This document shows, in pieces, positions 52,410 through 60,521 of a DNA stretch of 64,000 nucleotides. Origin of the DNA: Actinoalloteichus hymeniacidonis (GTDB taxonomy: Bacteria; Actinomycetota; Actinomycetes; Mycobacteriales; Pseudonocardiaceae). The notes beneath the pieces are model-generated. The model worked only from the letters and a program-made list of their open reading frames with translations, did not search any database and was not told the origin of the DNA. How positions within the stretch are numbered: position 1 is the stretch's first letter; every line of letters starts with the position of its first letter. The translations under genes were made by a program, and so were the position numbers. Location of the stretch: positions 3,472,001 through 3,536,000 of the forward strand of contig NZ_JACHIS010000001.1 in the NCBI RefSeq assembly GCF_014203365.1, in the 5' to 3' direction.

Positions 52410-53441
52410 TCATGTCGGGTTCGTCGGCTCGGTCTCGGCGGTCTCCTCGACCTCGCAGGACGCCCAGCCGACCGTGCTCAGGCGCCCGTCCGCGCGCCGC
52501 ACCCAGACGTGCAGTTCGGCGGCGACGATCCGACCGTCCTGTTCGGTGAGATCGGTGACCACGCCGCCGACCTCCAGCGGCTCGAAGACCTCGACGGGAT
52601 TGACGAACTTGGTGCGCACCCAGCCCGAGGTGAACCAGCGCAGCCCGAAGAATCGGGTCAGCAACTCGGTGACCAGGCCGCACTGTTGCTGGCCCTGCAC
52701 GATCGGGATACGCAGGCCCGCCTTCCTGGCCAGATCGAGGTCGGCGTGGACGTTGCGGACGTACTCGCCGGTCCGGGAGAACACCGAGGCCTGTTCCTGG
52801 GTGATCGTCTTGGCCAGCGGGGTCAGTGGTTGGCCGATACGCAGCCCGGTGCCCGCGCGGTCGGCGAACGGCAGGCTCGCGTCGAACTCACCGGTGACTC
52901 GACCGGGTGCGGCGGCGGAGTCCGCCTGGGTGCTGCCGCGACCGGCGATCTCTCCCGGCACGGTCCGCAGGATCTCCACTCCCCTGGCCCGCAGCAGCGA
53001 TCGTCCGTCCTCGCCGGTGGCGGCGGCCTCCATCACCACGTAGCCCTGGCCGCGTCGTTGGTAGGCCTCGACATAGCGTCCCGTCAGGGTGACCTGCTCG
53101 CCGAGCCGGACGGCGTCGTCGTACCAGAGCTGTTCCTCGGTGTGCAGGCCGACGGTCCGGCTGGCCGCGTAGCGGGTGGTGAACAACTGGACGATGTCGT
53201 TGGTCAGCAGCCCGGCATGGGCGATCCGCTCGCCCAGCGGGCTCGCCGACAGGTGCCACGGGTGATAGTCGTCCTGCGTGAAGGCATATCGCTTGATCTT
53301 GTGGTCGTCGACGACCAGGGTCACCGGGCCGAGTTCCTCCGGTATCTCCAGGTTCTCGAAGATCGGCTCCTTGAGCCCGGCCTCCCAGTCGACACCCTCG
53401 GCGACCCGACGTGGATCGGTCAGGTCTCGCCACACCGACAT
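52410..53441 (-). CDS. FAS1/MaoC-like two-hotdog dehydratase-family protein B
   Basis: A 343-residue paralogue of protein A. Its N-terminal half keeps a full D-x4-H pair (QDDYHPWH, near residue 64). The C-terminal half has EYVRNVHADLDLARKAGLRIPIVQGQQQ. Mesaconyl-CoA hydratase and related (R)-hydratases share this layout. Together with two CoA-transferases this points to CoA-ester chemistry of a short acid. ATG 53441 begins MSVWRDLTDPRRV; upstream in-frame sequence lacks conservation-like features. 62 bases separate it from protein A. Confidence 0.85.
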   Translation of the reverse strand: MSVWRDLTDPRRVAEGVDWEAGLKEPIFENLEIPEELGPVTLVVDDHKIKRYAFTQDDYHPWHLSASPLGERIAHAGLLTNDIVQLFTTRYAASRTVGLHTEEQLWYDDAVRLGEQVTLTGRYVEAYQRRGQGYVVMEAAATGEDGRSLLRARGVEILRTVPGEIAGRGSTQADSAAAPGRVTGEFDASLPFADRAGTGLRIGQPLTPLAKTITQEQASVFSRTGEYVRNVHADLDLARKAGLRIPIVQGQQQCGLVTELLTRFFGLRWFTSGWVRTKFVNPVEVFEPLEVGGVVTDLTEQDGRIVAAELHVWVRRADGRLSTVGWASCEVEETAETEPTNPT

Positions 53442-53505
53442 AGGACTTCCTCTCGTTTCGCGGTCGGACAGCTCGGCGACGCCTGCGCTACGGCGTCGGT
53501 GCTGC

Positions 53506-54714
53506 TCAGATGACTCCGTCGGCACGCATTCGCGCCACCTCCGCCGCGTCCACGCCCAGCACTCGCCGATAGACCGCGTCGTTGTCCTCGCCCGCCAAAG
53601 GCGGCGGCTTGCGGACCTTGCCCGGCGTGTCGCTGAGCTTGATCGGGATGCCGGGCAGGGTGAGGGTGCCCAGCGCGGGATGCTCGACGTCGAGCAGCAT
53701 CTCTCTGGCGGCGACCTGGTCGGATTCCACGGCCTCCGCGACGGTGACGACCTTGCTGAAGGGGACGCCGACCTCGGTGAGGTGCGCGTCGATCTGCTCG
53801 CAGGTCAACGCCTCGGTCCACGTTCGGACCAGTTCGTCGAGTTCCTCGACGTTGGCGAGCCGGGCGGTCTGATCGAGGAACCGGGGATCCTCGGCCAGGT
53901 TCGGGCGGCCCATCGCCGTGCAGAGCCGGGGGAACAGCGGATTGGTGCCCGCGTGGATGTAGACGTGCCCGTCGGCGGCCGGGTAGACGTTGGCGGGCAC
54001 GGTGATCTGATCGCGGGAGCCGGAGCGCTGCCGGGTCTCACCGAGCATCGCGTAGGCGCTGGGATGGGTGCCGAGGCAGGCGAACAGCGCATCGACGCAG
54101 GAGATGTCCACGTGCTGGCCGAGGCCGGTGCGCTCCCGTGCCGACAGGGCGAGCAGGATGCCCATCACCCCGTGGAACGCGGAGATGTAGTCGGCGACGA
54201 AGGTGCCGGTCATGGTCGGCTCGTCCTCGGGCTTACCCGTGAGGCTCATCAAGCCGGAGGCGGCCTGCGCGATGGCGTCGAACAACGCGCGCTGCGTGTT
54301 CGGGCCGGTCTGACCGAAGCCGGAGATCGAGGTCAGCACCACCCGCGGGTTGATCTCCTTGAGCCGGTCGTAGCCCAGGCCCATCGCCGCCATCGTGCCC
54401 GGGCGGTAGTTCTCGACCACCACGTCGACCTCGGCGACGAACCTCTCCAGGATGGGCAGCGCACGGGGATGCCGGGTGTCCAGGGTGATGCCGTGCTTGT
54501 TCCGGTTGAAGATCATCGGATAGACGCTGTGGCCCTGGTGGAAGGGCACATGCCGTCGGCCGTCCTCCCCGCCGGGCCGCTCCACCTTGATGACCTCGGC
54601 CCCCATGTCGCCGAGGATCTGGCAGCACAGCGGTCCGGCGATGAACCGGGACAGGTCCAGCACCCGCAGGCCTGCCAACGGCCCGTCGGTGGTCGGGGTG
54701 GTCGGCCCGCTCAT
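53506..54714 (-). CDS. family III (CaiB/BaiF) acyl-CoA transferase 2
   Basis: A 402-residue paralogue of the enzyme at 46683, with the same motifs: LAGLRVLDLSRFIAGPLCCQILGDMGAEVIKVERPGGEDGR, VVENYRPGTMAAMGLGYDRL, and active-site region GTFVADYISAFHGVMGILLAL. The strong resemblance of the two (many identical blocks) suggests duplication inside the cluster. ATG overlaps the ABC ATPase stop (ATGA). Confidence 0.95.
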   Translation of the reverse strand: MSGPTTPTTDGPLAGLRVLDLSRFIAGPLCCQILGDMGAEVIKVERPGGEDGRRHVPFHQGHSVYPMIFNRNKHGITLDTRHPRALPILERFVAEVDVVVENYRPGTMAAMGLGYDRLKEINPRVVLTSISGFGQTGPNTQRALFDAIAQAASGLMSLTGKPEDEPTMTGTFVADYISAFHGVMGILLALSARERTGLGQHVDISCVDALFACLGTHPSAYAMLGETRQRSGSRDQITVPANVYPAADGHVYIHAGTNPLFPRLCTAMGRPNLAEDPRFLDQTARLANVEELDELVRTWTEALTCEQIDAHLTEVGVPFSKVVTVAEAVESDQVAAREMLLDVEHPALGTLTLPGIPIKLSDTPGKVRKPPPLAGEDNDAVYRRVLGVDAAEVARMRADGVI

Positions 54715-55592
54715 GAATGCCTCCCGGTGTCCGGTGTCGACGGTCCGGCGGTGGATTCGCCACCGAGCGCGATCGACGGGGTGGGTTCCAGCGCCTCGGC
54801 CTGGCCGCTGGGGTGATTGGCGGCGCCGGTGATCAGCGAGACGACCTCGTGCTCGCCGATCTCCCCGGTGGGCACGTCGGCGGCCTTGCGTCCCTTGCGC
54901 AGCACCACGATGCGATCCGCGAGCGCCATGACCATCGGAATGTCGTGGCTGACCAGCACGATCGCCGCGCCGTCGCGGCGCAGGTCGCGGATGGTCTGCA
55001 CGACCCGTTCGCTCTCCTGCACACCGAGTGCCGCAGTCGGCTCGTCCAACAGCACGAGTCGGCGCCGCCAGAGCCGGCAGCGCGATAGCGCCACGGCCTG
55101 GCGTTGGCCGCCGGAGAGCGCGGAGACCGCCGCGTCCGGCGCGGGCACGTTGATCGAGAGGGTGGCCAGCACCGAGCGGACCTCGCGGGTCATCCGACGG
55201 TGGTCGATCCGCCGCAGCGGCCCCCGACCCTTGGTCGGTTCGCGTCCGAGGAAGACGTTCTCGGCGACGGTGAGGTTCTCGCAGAGCCCGAGATCCTGGT
55301 AGACGGTCTCGATTCCGGCGTCACGGGACGCGGTCGGCGAGCTCAGCTCGACCGGGCTGCCCTCGATCTCGATCCGCCCGGAACTCGGTTGCACCGCGCC
55401 CGCCAGGATCTTGACGAAGGTGCTCTTGCCCGCGCCGTTGTCGCCGACCACGGCGATCAGCTCGCCGGGATCGATCCTCAGGTCGACGTCGGCCAGGGCT
55501 TGGACCGCGCCGTATCGCCTGCCGAGCCCGACGGCGGTGAGCAGCGGTCCCGTCGTGGTCGGGTCCGAGGTGGTCGTTAAGCGGGCGGCCAT
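54711..55592 (-). CDS. sugar-type ABC transporter ATPase (single-domain, FrcA-like)
   Basis: A 293-residue ATPase with one ABC domain: Walker A GDNGAGKST, Q-loop YQDLGLCENLTVAENVFLG, signature SALSGGQRQ, Walker B VLLDEPTAALG, switch VSHDI. One-domain ATPases of this branch occur in fructose/inositol-type CUT2 systems. ATG 55592 is preceded by GAAAGGTAG; an earlier ATG at 55652 would overlap the permease gene. The Walker B follow-on LG instead of LD is a small deviation. Confidence 0.92.
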   Translation of the reverse strand: MAARLTTTSDPTTTGPLLTAVGLGRRYGAVQALADVDLRIDPGELIAVVGDNGAGKSTFVKILAGAVQPSSGRIEIEGSPVELSSPTASRDAGIETVYQDLGLCENLTVAENVFLGREPTKGRGPLRRIDHRRMTREVRSVLATLSINVPAPDAAVSALSGGQRQAVALSRCRLWRRRLVLLDEPTAALGVQESERVVQTIRDLRRDGAAIVLVSHDIPMVMALADRIVVLRKGRKAADVPTGEIGEHEVVSLITGAANHPSGQAEALEPTPSIALGGESTAGPSTPDTGRHS

Positions 55593-55641
55593 CGCGCTAC
55601 CTTTCGAGGCCGGTCGAACAGGGCGGTGGGGCCGGGCCAGG

Positions 55642-56673
55642 TCAGGTGCCATGTCGGGCTCCCCTGCGCTGCTGCACCGCGCTGAACCAGACGGCGGCGA
55701 CGACGAACAGCCCCTGCGCGATCAGGTAAACGTAGGAGGACACGCCCATCAAGGTGAGGCCGTTGGCGAGGGTGGAGATGAACAGGACACCGATGAGGGT
55801 GCCGACGAGCCTGCCCCGGCCGCCGAACAGTGCGACGCCGCCGACGACGACGCCCGCGATCACGTCGAGTTCCAGCATCCGACCCACCGTGGCATTCCCG
55901 GAGTTGAGCTGCGAGGCGTAGAGCAGTCCGCCGAGCACGGCCAACGACTGGACGATCACGAAGACGCTGACGCGCAGCACTCGGACGTTGATGCCGTAGC
56001 GGCGGGCCGCCTCGTTGTTGCCGCCCATGGCGTAGAGGTGACGCCCGTAGCGCGTCTGGCGCAGCACCCACATACCGACGCCCACGACGAGCGCCATCAA
56101 CCAGACCGGCGTGGGGATACCGAGCAGGCTGCCGTCCCACAGGGCGGCCATTCCCTCGGGCATCGGCGAGATGGTGACGCCGTCGCTCAGGGTGAACGCG
56201 ATGCCCTGTAGTGCGGTGAGCAGGCCGAGGGTGATGATGAAGGACGGGATCTCCCAGATCACCCGCAGCGCGCCGGTGAAGAGACCGATCAGTACGCCCA
56301 TCGCGAGGACGATCAGGATTGCCAGCGGCAACGGCACGTTCTGCTGCGCGGTGAGCATCGCCACCACCACGGTGGTCAGTCCGATCGTCGAGCCCACCGA
56401 GAGGTCGATCTCCCCGGTCAGGATGACGAAGGTCTGGCCGACCGCCACGATCATCAGCACCGACATCTGCTGGAGCAGTAGGGAGAGGTTGGTGCCGCTG
56501 AGGAAGTTCGGGGCCAGGACGGACAGCAGCAGGGTCAGCAGAACCAGGCCGACACCGACGCCGATCTCGGAACGCCAGGACGACCAGATCGACACGCTGC
56601 GCGCGGGGGTGCCCGCCCGGTCGGAGGCCGCCGGGCCGGGAGCGGCGGGTTGTCTCGGGGTCTCGACCGTCAT
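55642..56673 (-). CDS. sugar-type ABC transporter permease (CUT2, RbsC-like)
   Basis: A 343-residue BPD_transp_2 permease with about ten helices: LLLTLLLSVLAPNFLSGTNLSLLLQQMSVLMIVAVGQTFVILTGEIDLSVGS (about residues 35-90) and GRHLYAMGGNNEAARRYGINV, the conserved cytoplasmic loop. ATG 56673 overlaps the stop of a 39-codon open frame in ATGA fashion. Confidence 0.94.
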   Translation of the reverse strand: MTVETPRQPAAPGPAASDRAGTPARSVSIWSSWRSEIGVGVGLVLLTLLLSVLAPNFLSGTNLSLLLQQMSVLMIVAVGQTFVILTGEIDLSVGSTIGLTTVVVAMLTAQQNVPLPLAILIVLAMGVLIGLFTGALRVIWEIPSFIITLGLLTALQGIAFTLSDGVTISPMPEGMAALWDGSLLGIPTPVWLMALVVGVGMWVLRQTRYGRHLYAMGGNNEAARRYGINVRVLRVSVFVIVQSLAVLGGLLYASQLNSGNATVGRMLELDVIAGVVVGGVALFGGRGRLVGTLIGVLFISTLANGLTLMGVSSYVYLIAQGLFVVAAVWFSAVQQRRGARHGT

Positions 56674-56789
56674 TCCTGCACCGCCTTCCGGGCGAGCGGC
56701 CTGCCCGGCGTCCCGACGGCGATGGCCGGGTCCGGACCGGGTGGGGACGATGCGGGGGTCGGCGGGTTCGCGGGCACGGTGCGGCTCAT
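56670..56789 (-). CDS. 39-residue proline-rich small ORF coupled at both ends
   Basis: The frame begins with an ATG whose bases overlap the binding-protein stop (ATGA) and ends with a TGA overlapping the permease ATG (ATGA). It encodes a Pro/Ala-rich peptide with a basic end (GRPLARKAVQE) and no hydrophobic helix. It may serve mainly as a translational relay that couples the two flanking genes, or may be a real small protein. Known families: none recognised. Confidence 0.45.
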   Translation of the reverse strand: MSRTVPANPPTPASSPPGPDPAIAVGTPGRPLARKAVQE

Positions 56790-57796
56790 CGCGTGGCCTC
56801 CAGTTCGCGGTAGAAGGTGGCCAGCGCCTGCTGGTCCTCGCGGGTGTAGACGACCGGCTCGACCTCGGTCTCCGGTGGGACGTCCTGCCCCTTGGCCAGG
56901 GCGATGCCCGCGTCGACCGCCGAGCGTCCGACGTCGTAGGCGTGTTGGTCGGCAACGGCGTGCACCGGCGAATCCGGTTCCGACATCGCGTCGGCGACCT
57001 GTCGGCTCATGTCGATGCCGAAGATCGCGACGTCGGAGTCGAGGCGCTGGGCGGCGGTCACCGCGCCCTGCAGGGCGGCGCCGTTCCACGCCCAGACGAC
57101 GTCGACGTCCGGGTGGGCCTGCAGCACGGTCTCGAACGCGCGGGAGCCCTCCTCCGGGGAGCCGACCGCCTCGGCGGTGGTCAACACATCCAGCCCCGGG
57201 GCCTCACCGAGGAACGCGTCTCGTCGCGGTGGGCCGTTGGGCTCGGTGTCACCGACCAACAGCGCCGCGGTCGCCGTTCCGCCCAGGTTCTCATCCACAT
57301 AGGACTGAGTGATCTCGCCGAGCGCGGCACCGAGTTGGGCCTGGTCGACGCCGACGAAGTAGCCGAAGGAGTCGTCGTGGACCCGGTTGTCGTACTGCAC
57401 GATCGTCATTCCGCGGTGCCGGGCTCGTTGCAGCGCCGAGGCGGAGGCCGCCAGATCGAAGGGCGCCGCGACGAGCACGTTGTCGCCCCTGGCGTACATC
57501 GTGTCCATCAGCTGGCTCTCGGTCTGCAGCTCCCGATTGGACACGTCGATGTTGATCGGCACCTCGTGTTCGGCAGCCGAGGACCGCATCCCCGCCTCGA
57601 CGAGCTGCCAGAACTCCAGGTCGCGGGCGTACATGATGGCGCCGACCTGGATGGGGTCGTCCTGGCGTGCGTTGTCGGGGACCGGCTCGGTTCCGGTGGA
57701 GCAGCTCACCGCCGTCAGACCGAGCACCAGCCAGAGCGCGAACAGCCTGCGGGGCCTCCGTCGGCTCCCGATCGCGTGCCGTCGTCGTTTCGTCAT
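56786..57796 (-). CDS. sugar-type ABC transporter substrate-binding lipoprotein (periplasmic-binding-protein-like, RbsB/FrcB type)
   Basis: A 336-residue lipoprotein: basic start, lipobox LTAVS-C32, then a type I periplasmic binding fold (IQVGAIMYARDLEFWQLVEAGMRSSAAEHEV, DNVLVAAPFDLAASASALQRARHRGMTIVQYDN). The ligand-cleft residues differ from ribose-binding proteins, and the region QYDNRVHDDSFGYFVGVDQAQLG is typical of CUT2 proteins for polyols or unusual sugars. First gene of the unit; an operator lies 76 bases upstream. Confidence 0.93.
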   Translation of the reverse strand: MTKRRRHAIGSRRRPRRLFALWLVLGLTAVSCSTGTEPVPDNARQDDPIQVGAIMYARDLEFWQLVEAGMRSSAAEHEVPINIDVSNRELQTESQLMDTMYARGDNVLVAAPFDLAASASALQRARHRGMTIVQYDNRVHDDSFGYFVGVDQAQLGAALGEITQSYVDENLGGTATAALLVGDTEPNGPPRRDAFLGEAPGLDVLTTAEAVGSPEEGSRAFETVLQAHPDVDVVWAWNGAALQGAVTAAQRLDSDVAIFGIDMSRQVADAMSEPDSPVHAVADQHAYDVGRSAVDAGIALAKGQDVPPETEVEPVVYTREDQQALATFYRELEATR

Positions 57797-57872
57797 GATG
57801 TCCCTTCGTCGCCGTTGACTTCAGGTGTGCACCGCCGGCGGGACTGGAGGGACCTCGACTCCGCCACCGAGA

Positions 57873-57887
57873 TGACTAGACATCTAG
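57873..57887. promoter_or_regulatory. GntR-type operator 2
   Basis: TGACTAGACATCTAG, the same orientation and 12 of 15 bases as the site before the MHS symporter gene. AATAGC lies directly beyond it on the minus strand, where site 1 has its TATAGT box. It links the two transcription units into one regulon. Confidence 0.65.
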
Positions 57888-58483
57888 CTATTGCGGAGGA
57901 GTGTGCGCCGCACCACACGGGCTGTCAAGACTCCGGCGGCGTCGAATATTCGACGCCGGGGACGCGGAGGATCCCGGCAAGGGCGGCACGACCCACCCTG
58001 CAGTGAGCCACTCACCTTCGCCACCCCTCGGACGATCGACAGCGACACAGCAATGGTGCTCGACGGTTGGCCGATCGATGTCGACCCCCCTTCTTAAGAT
58101 CACCAGAAACGACGATAAGATTACTGATCCCCAGCCCGATTAAAACAAAGGAAATGCCCGGAAGTCCGCCGTTCAATAGAGCTTCCTTGCAGGTCAGAAC
58201 GTTGCAAAATCAGCCTTCATTCGCTTTCGCCCAAACACAAAACGGCATAGCCGCCCGAGAATCCCAGTCACATGAATGCGCCTGAGGGAATCTGATGGGT
58301 TCGCCGCCGCAGGCAGGATCAGCAATCGAGAGTCGACGATTCAAGATGACCGACCCCACCGACGCCGCCCTGTGACCGGACTCGATCACAGGGGGCGAGC
58401 TCAGGAGAGGCCGACAACCGCCGTTCCCTTGAGCACGCCCCTCGGCACCGTATTCCGGCACGGCCTACGGAGGACCTGGCTCG
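57888..58483. other. 596-base region without a recognised gene
   Basis: It lies between the binding-protein promoter and the end of the first sigma-factor module. The stretch 58080-58260 is AT-richer. Short open frames there have no start signals or domains, and no terminator with a U-tract was noticed. Confidence 0.5.
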
Positions 58484-58894
58484 TCATGGCAACGCGGCGC
58501 CCGGTCCAGCCGGCGGCATCGGTAGGTTTGGCGGCGCTTCCGGCGGCGGTATCGGCGCTTCCGGCGGCGACAGGTCGGCCTCGGTCTCGTCCTCCGCGTC
58601 CGACGGCGGCTCGCGATCCTGGCGCTCGATGCTGCTGGGAACCGGTCGTTCCTCGGAGGGGACCGGACCAGCCGGAATCGGCGATCGGCCGTCGTCCGAC
58701 CCACCCGGTAGCACTACGGCGATCAGAATGATCACCGCGGCCGTCATCCCGCCGCTGAGCAGCATCCCCACGGTCCTCCGATTGCGGCGCCGCCGATGAG
58801 CGAGATGGATGATCCGGTCCGCACGTAGGCGCGTCGCTGGAAGCTCACGCTGCGCGAACCGGCTGAGCTCCGTCCGAACGTCCTCCTCATGCAT
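58484..58894 (-). CDS. one-TM sigma-factor partner protein, module 1 (putative anti-sigma)
   Basis: A 136-residue protein: about 45 charged cytoplasmic residues (MHEEDVRTELSRFAQRELP...RADRIIHLAHRRRRNRR), one membrane helix (MLLSGGMTAAVIILIAVVL) and a Pro/Glu-rich outer tail. The start overlaps the sigma-factor stop by eight bases, the same overlap as in module 2. There is no HxxxCxxC zinc motif. The role as anti-sigma is inferred from position and topology. Confidence 0.75.
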   Translation of the reverse strand: MHEEDVRTELSRFAQRELPATRLRADRIIHLAHRRRRNRRTVGMLLSGGMTAAVIILIAVVLPGGSDDGRSPIPAGPVPSEERPVPSSIERQDREPPSDAEDETEADLSPPEAPIPPPEAPPNLPMPPAGPGAALP

Positions 58895-59468
58895 CGTCTT
58901 CCACCTCACTCGCCCACGATGTCGCCACGAGCCGTTCACCGAACTGCGTACGCAGCCGAGCGCGCAGCGTCGCCAATGCTTTGAAAGCCTGACTCTTCAC
59001 CGTCCCCGGCGAGCACCCCAGGGCCGCCGCCGTGTCCTCGATGCCGAGGTCGTGCCAGTACCGCAGCACCAGCACCGCCCGCTGTCTGGCAGGCAGCGTT
59101 GCCAAGGCTTCGACCAGCACGATTCGATCCTCGCCCGTGGAGTCCGGACTCGGAGTCTCCGGTGTCGAGTCCGTCAACCACTCCAGCCGACGCCACAGCC
59201 TCCGACGCTCGGACAGGAAGGTACGTACCACGACCTGCCGCAGGTACCCCGCCAACCGGTCGCGGTCGGTCAGCCGAGGCCAGGCCAGATAAACCTTCAA
59301 GAAGGCCGATTGAGTCAGATCCTCGGCCCGATGCCAGTCGCCGCACAGCAGACGCGCGGTGATCCGGACGTTGTCGACGTGATCATCGAAGCAACGGCGG
59401 AACGTCTCGTCGTCGGCGGGGGCGCGCACGGACGCCTGTGAAGCCCGCACCTGAATGTCATCTCCCAT
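58887..59468 (-). CDS. SigE-family RNA polymerase sigma factor, module 1
   Basis: A 193-residue ECF sigma factor: region 2 (ETFRRCFDDHVDNVRITARLLCGDWHRAEDLTQSAFLKVYLAW, about residues 21-63) and region 4 (LPARQRAVLVLRYWHDLGIEDTAAALGCSPGTVKSQAFKALATLR, about 127-172). The style is the actinobacterial 'SigE family' group, usually co-encoded with a small membrane partner, as here. A hairpin lies between it and the upstream secreted-protein gene. Confidence 0.94.
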   Translation of the reverse strand: MGDDIQVRASQASVRAPADDETFRRCFDDHVDNVRITARLLCGDWHRAEDLTQSAFLKVYLAWPRLTDRDRLAGYLRQVVVRTFLSERRRLWRRLEWLTDSTPETPSPDSTGEDRIVLVEALATLPARQRAVLVLRYWHDLGIEDTAAALGCSPGTVKSQAFKALATLRARLRTQFGERLVATSWASEVEDDA

Positions 59469-59485
59469 TCCACGAGTCGCCGAAG

Positions 59486-59514
59486 GGGCGCTGCCCGCAA
59501 GGCGAGCAGCGCCC
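59486..59514. terminator. intercistronic hairpin between proline-rich gene and sigma gene
   Basis: GGGCGCTGC (59486-59494) and GCAGCGCCC (59506-59514) form a nine-base-pair stem with an 11-base loop, 50 bases after the stop of the upstream gene. Without a U-tract it may attenuate rather than stop transcription, giving more secreted protein than sigma factor. Confidence 0.5.
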
Positions 59515-59563
59515 GATCACCAGTGCTCGAATCCGGCTGATCGGCCAACCCGACCAAGTTCGA

Positions 59564-60316
59564 CTAGTCGACCGGCGGCTGCGGCGCCCCCGGACCCTCC
59601 GGCGGCTGCGGCATCCCCGGACCCTCCGGCGGCTGCGGCGCCCCCGGACCCTCCGGCGGCTGCGGCATCCCCGGACCCTCCGGCGGCTGCGGCGCCCCCG
59701 GACCCTCCGGCGGCTGCGGCATCCCCGGACCCTCCGGCGGCTGCGGCGCCCCCGGACCCTCCGGCGGCTGCGGCATCCCCGGACCCTCCGGCGGCTGCGG
59801 CGCCCCCGGACCCTCCGGCGGCTGCGGCATCCCCGGACCCTCCGGCGGCTGCGGCATCCCCGGACCCTCCGGCGGCTGCGGCATCCCCGGACCCTCCGGC
59901 GGCTGCGGCGCCCCCGGACCCTCCGGCGGCTGCGGCATCCCCGGACCCTCCGGCGGCTGCGGCATCCCCGGACCCTCCGGCGGCTGCGGCATCCCCGGAC
60001 CCTCCGGCGGCTGCGGCGCCCCCGGACCCTCCGGCGGCTGCGGCATCCCCGGACCCTCCGGCGGCTGCGGCATCCCCGGACCCTCCGGCGGCTGCGGCAT
60101 CCCCGGACCCTCCGGCGGCTGCGGCGCCCCCGGACCACCGGGCGGATTGCCCGGTCCGTCGATCGGGGACTCGGGGGGCTCCTGATCGGTCATCGCGTCG
60201 TTGGTCGACTGCGGCGCCTCCAGCACGGAGGCGACGGCGGGAGCCCCGGTCACGACGATCAGTGCCAGCCCGGTGGCTGCAATCGCACCCACCAGGCCCT
60301 TGCGATTGATTCGCAC
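59564..60316 (-). CDS. secreted proline-rich repeat protein, module 1
   Basis: A 250-residue protein: signal peptide (VRINRKGLVGAIAATGLALI ... GAPAVAS, residues 1-30), a short acidic spacer, then 21 copies of a nine-residue unit (M/A)PQPPEGPG from about residue 64 to the end. GTG 60316 is chosen because AAAGGAG lies just upstream and the module 2 homologue starts MRISRKALIG at the same place; ATG 60334 precedes that site. Function unknown; an extended, surface-exposed stalk is plausible. Confidence 0.8.
   Translation of the reverse strand: MRINRKGLVGAIAATGLALIVVTGAPAVASVLEAPQSTNDAMTDQEPPESPIDGPGNPPGGPGAPQPPEGPGMPQPPEGPGMPQPPEGPGMPQPPEGPGAPQPPEGPGMPQPPEGPGMPQPPEGPGMPQPPEGPGAPQPPEGPGMPQPPEGPGMPQPPEGPGMPQPPEGPGAPQPPEGPGMPQPPEGPGAPQPPEGPGMPQPPEGPGAPQPPEGPGMPQPPEGPGAPQPPEGPGMPQPPEGPGAPQPPVD
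59574..60137. repeat. 27-bp minisatellite with nested higher-order units
   Basis: About 21 tandem copies of a 27-base unit, nearly identical in sequence, differing at one codon (Met or Ala). In protein order the Met/Ala pattern is AMMM three times, then AM four times, then A, so 108-base and 54-base blocks were themselves multiplied. The length is divisible by three and keeps several frames open on both strands. Confidence 0.95.
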
Positions 60317-60412
60317 CAGCTGATCTCCTTTCATCCGGCGGCGTCGATATGCGTTGCTAACGCCTCACCGGGAAGCACGTCGCCGAAGATCAATCTTGTT
60401 GCCCCGAGATCC

Positions 60413-60428
60413 AGTGACCCCAATCACA
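60413..60428. promoter_or_regulatory. CRP-like site upstream of module 1
   Basis: On the minus strand, TGTGATTGGGGTCACT has the TGTGA-N6-TCAC layout of CRP/GlxR-type cAMP-receptor sites. It ends 97 bases before the GTG of the proline-rich gene. The site upstream of module 2 is alike and at a similar distance. Confidence 0.55.
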
Positions 60429-60521
60429 GTTGACCTGCAGTCATCACCACAGACCGGAGTCGGCCGCGATCGGCAGACTGAGACGATCCGCCGCCAACGA
60501 CACCGGGTGCCGATTGTCGGA

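Noticed and set aside
59574-60137. Collagen-like protein
   Set aside because: The unit is nine residues, (M/A)PQPPEGPG, and does not give glycine at every third position.
59438-60433. Long plus-strand frames giving Arg/Leu-rich or Pro/Ala-rich repeat proteins
   Set aside because: They arise because the 27-base repeat is free of stops in several frames; the minus-strand frame has a signal peptide, ribosome-binding site and a paralogue.
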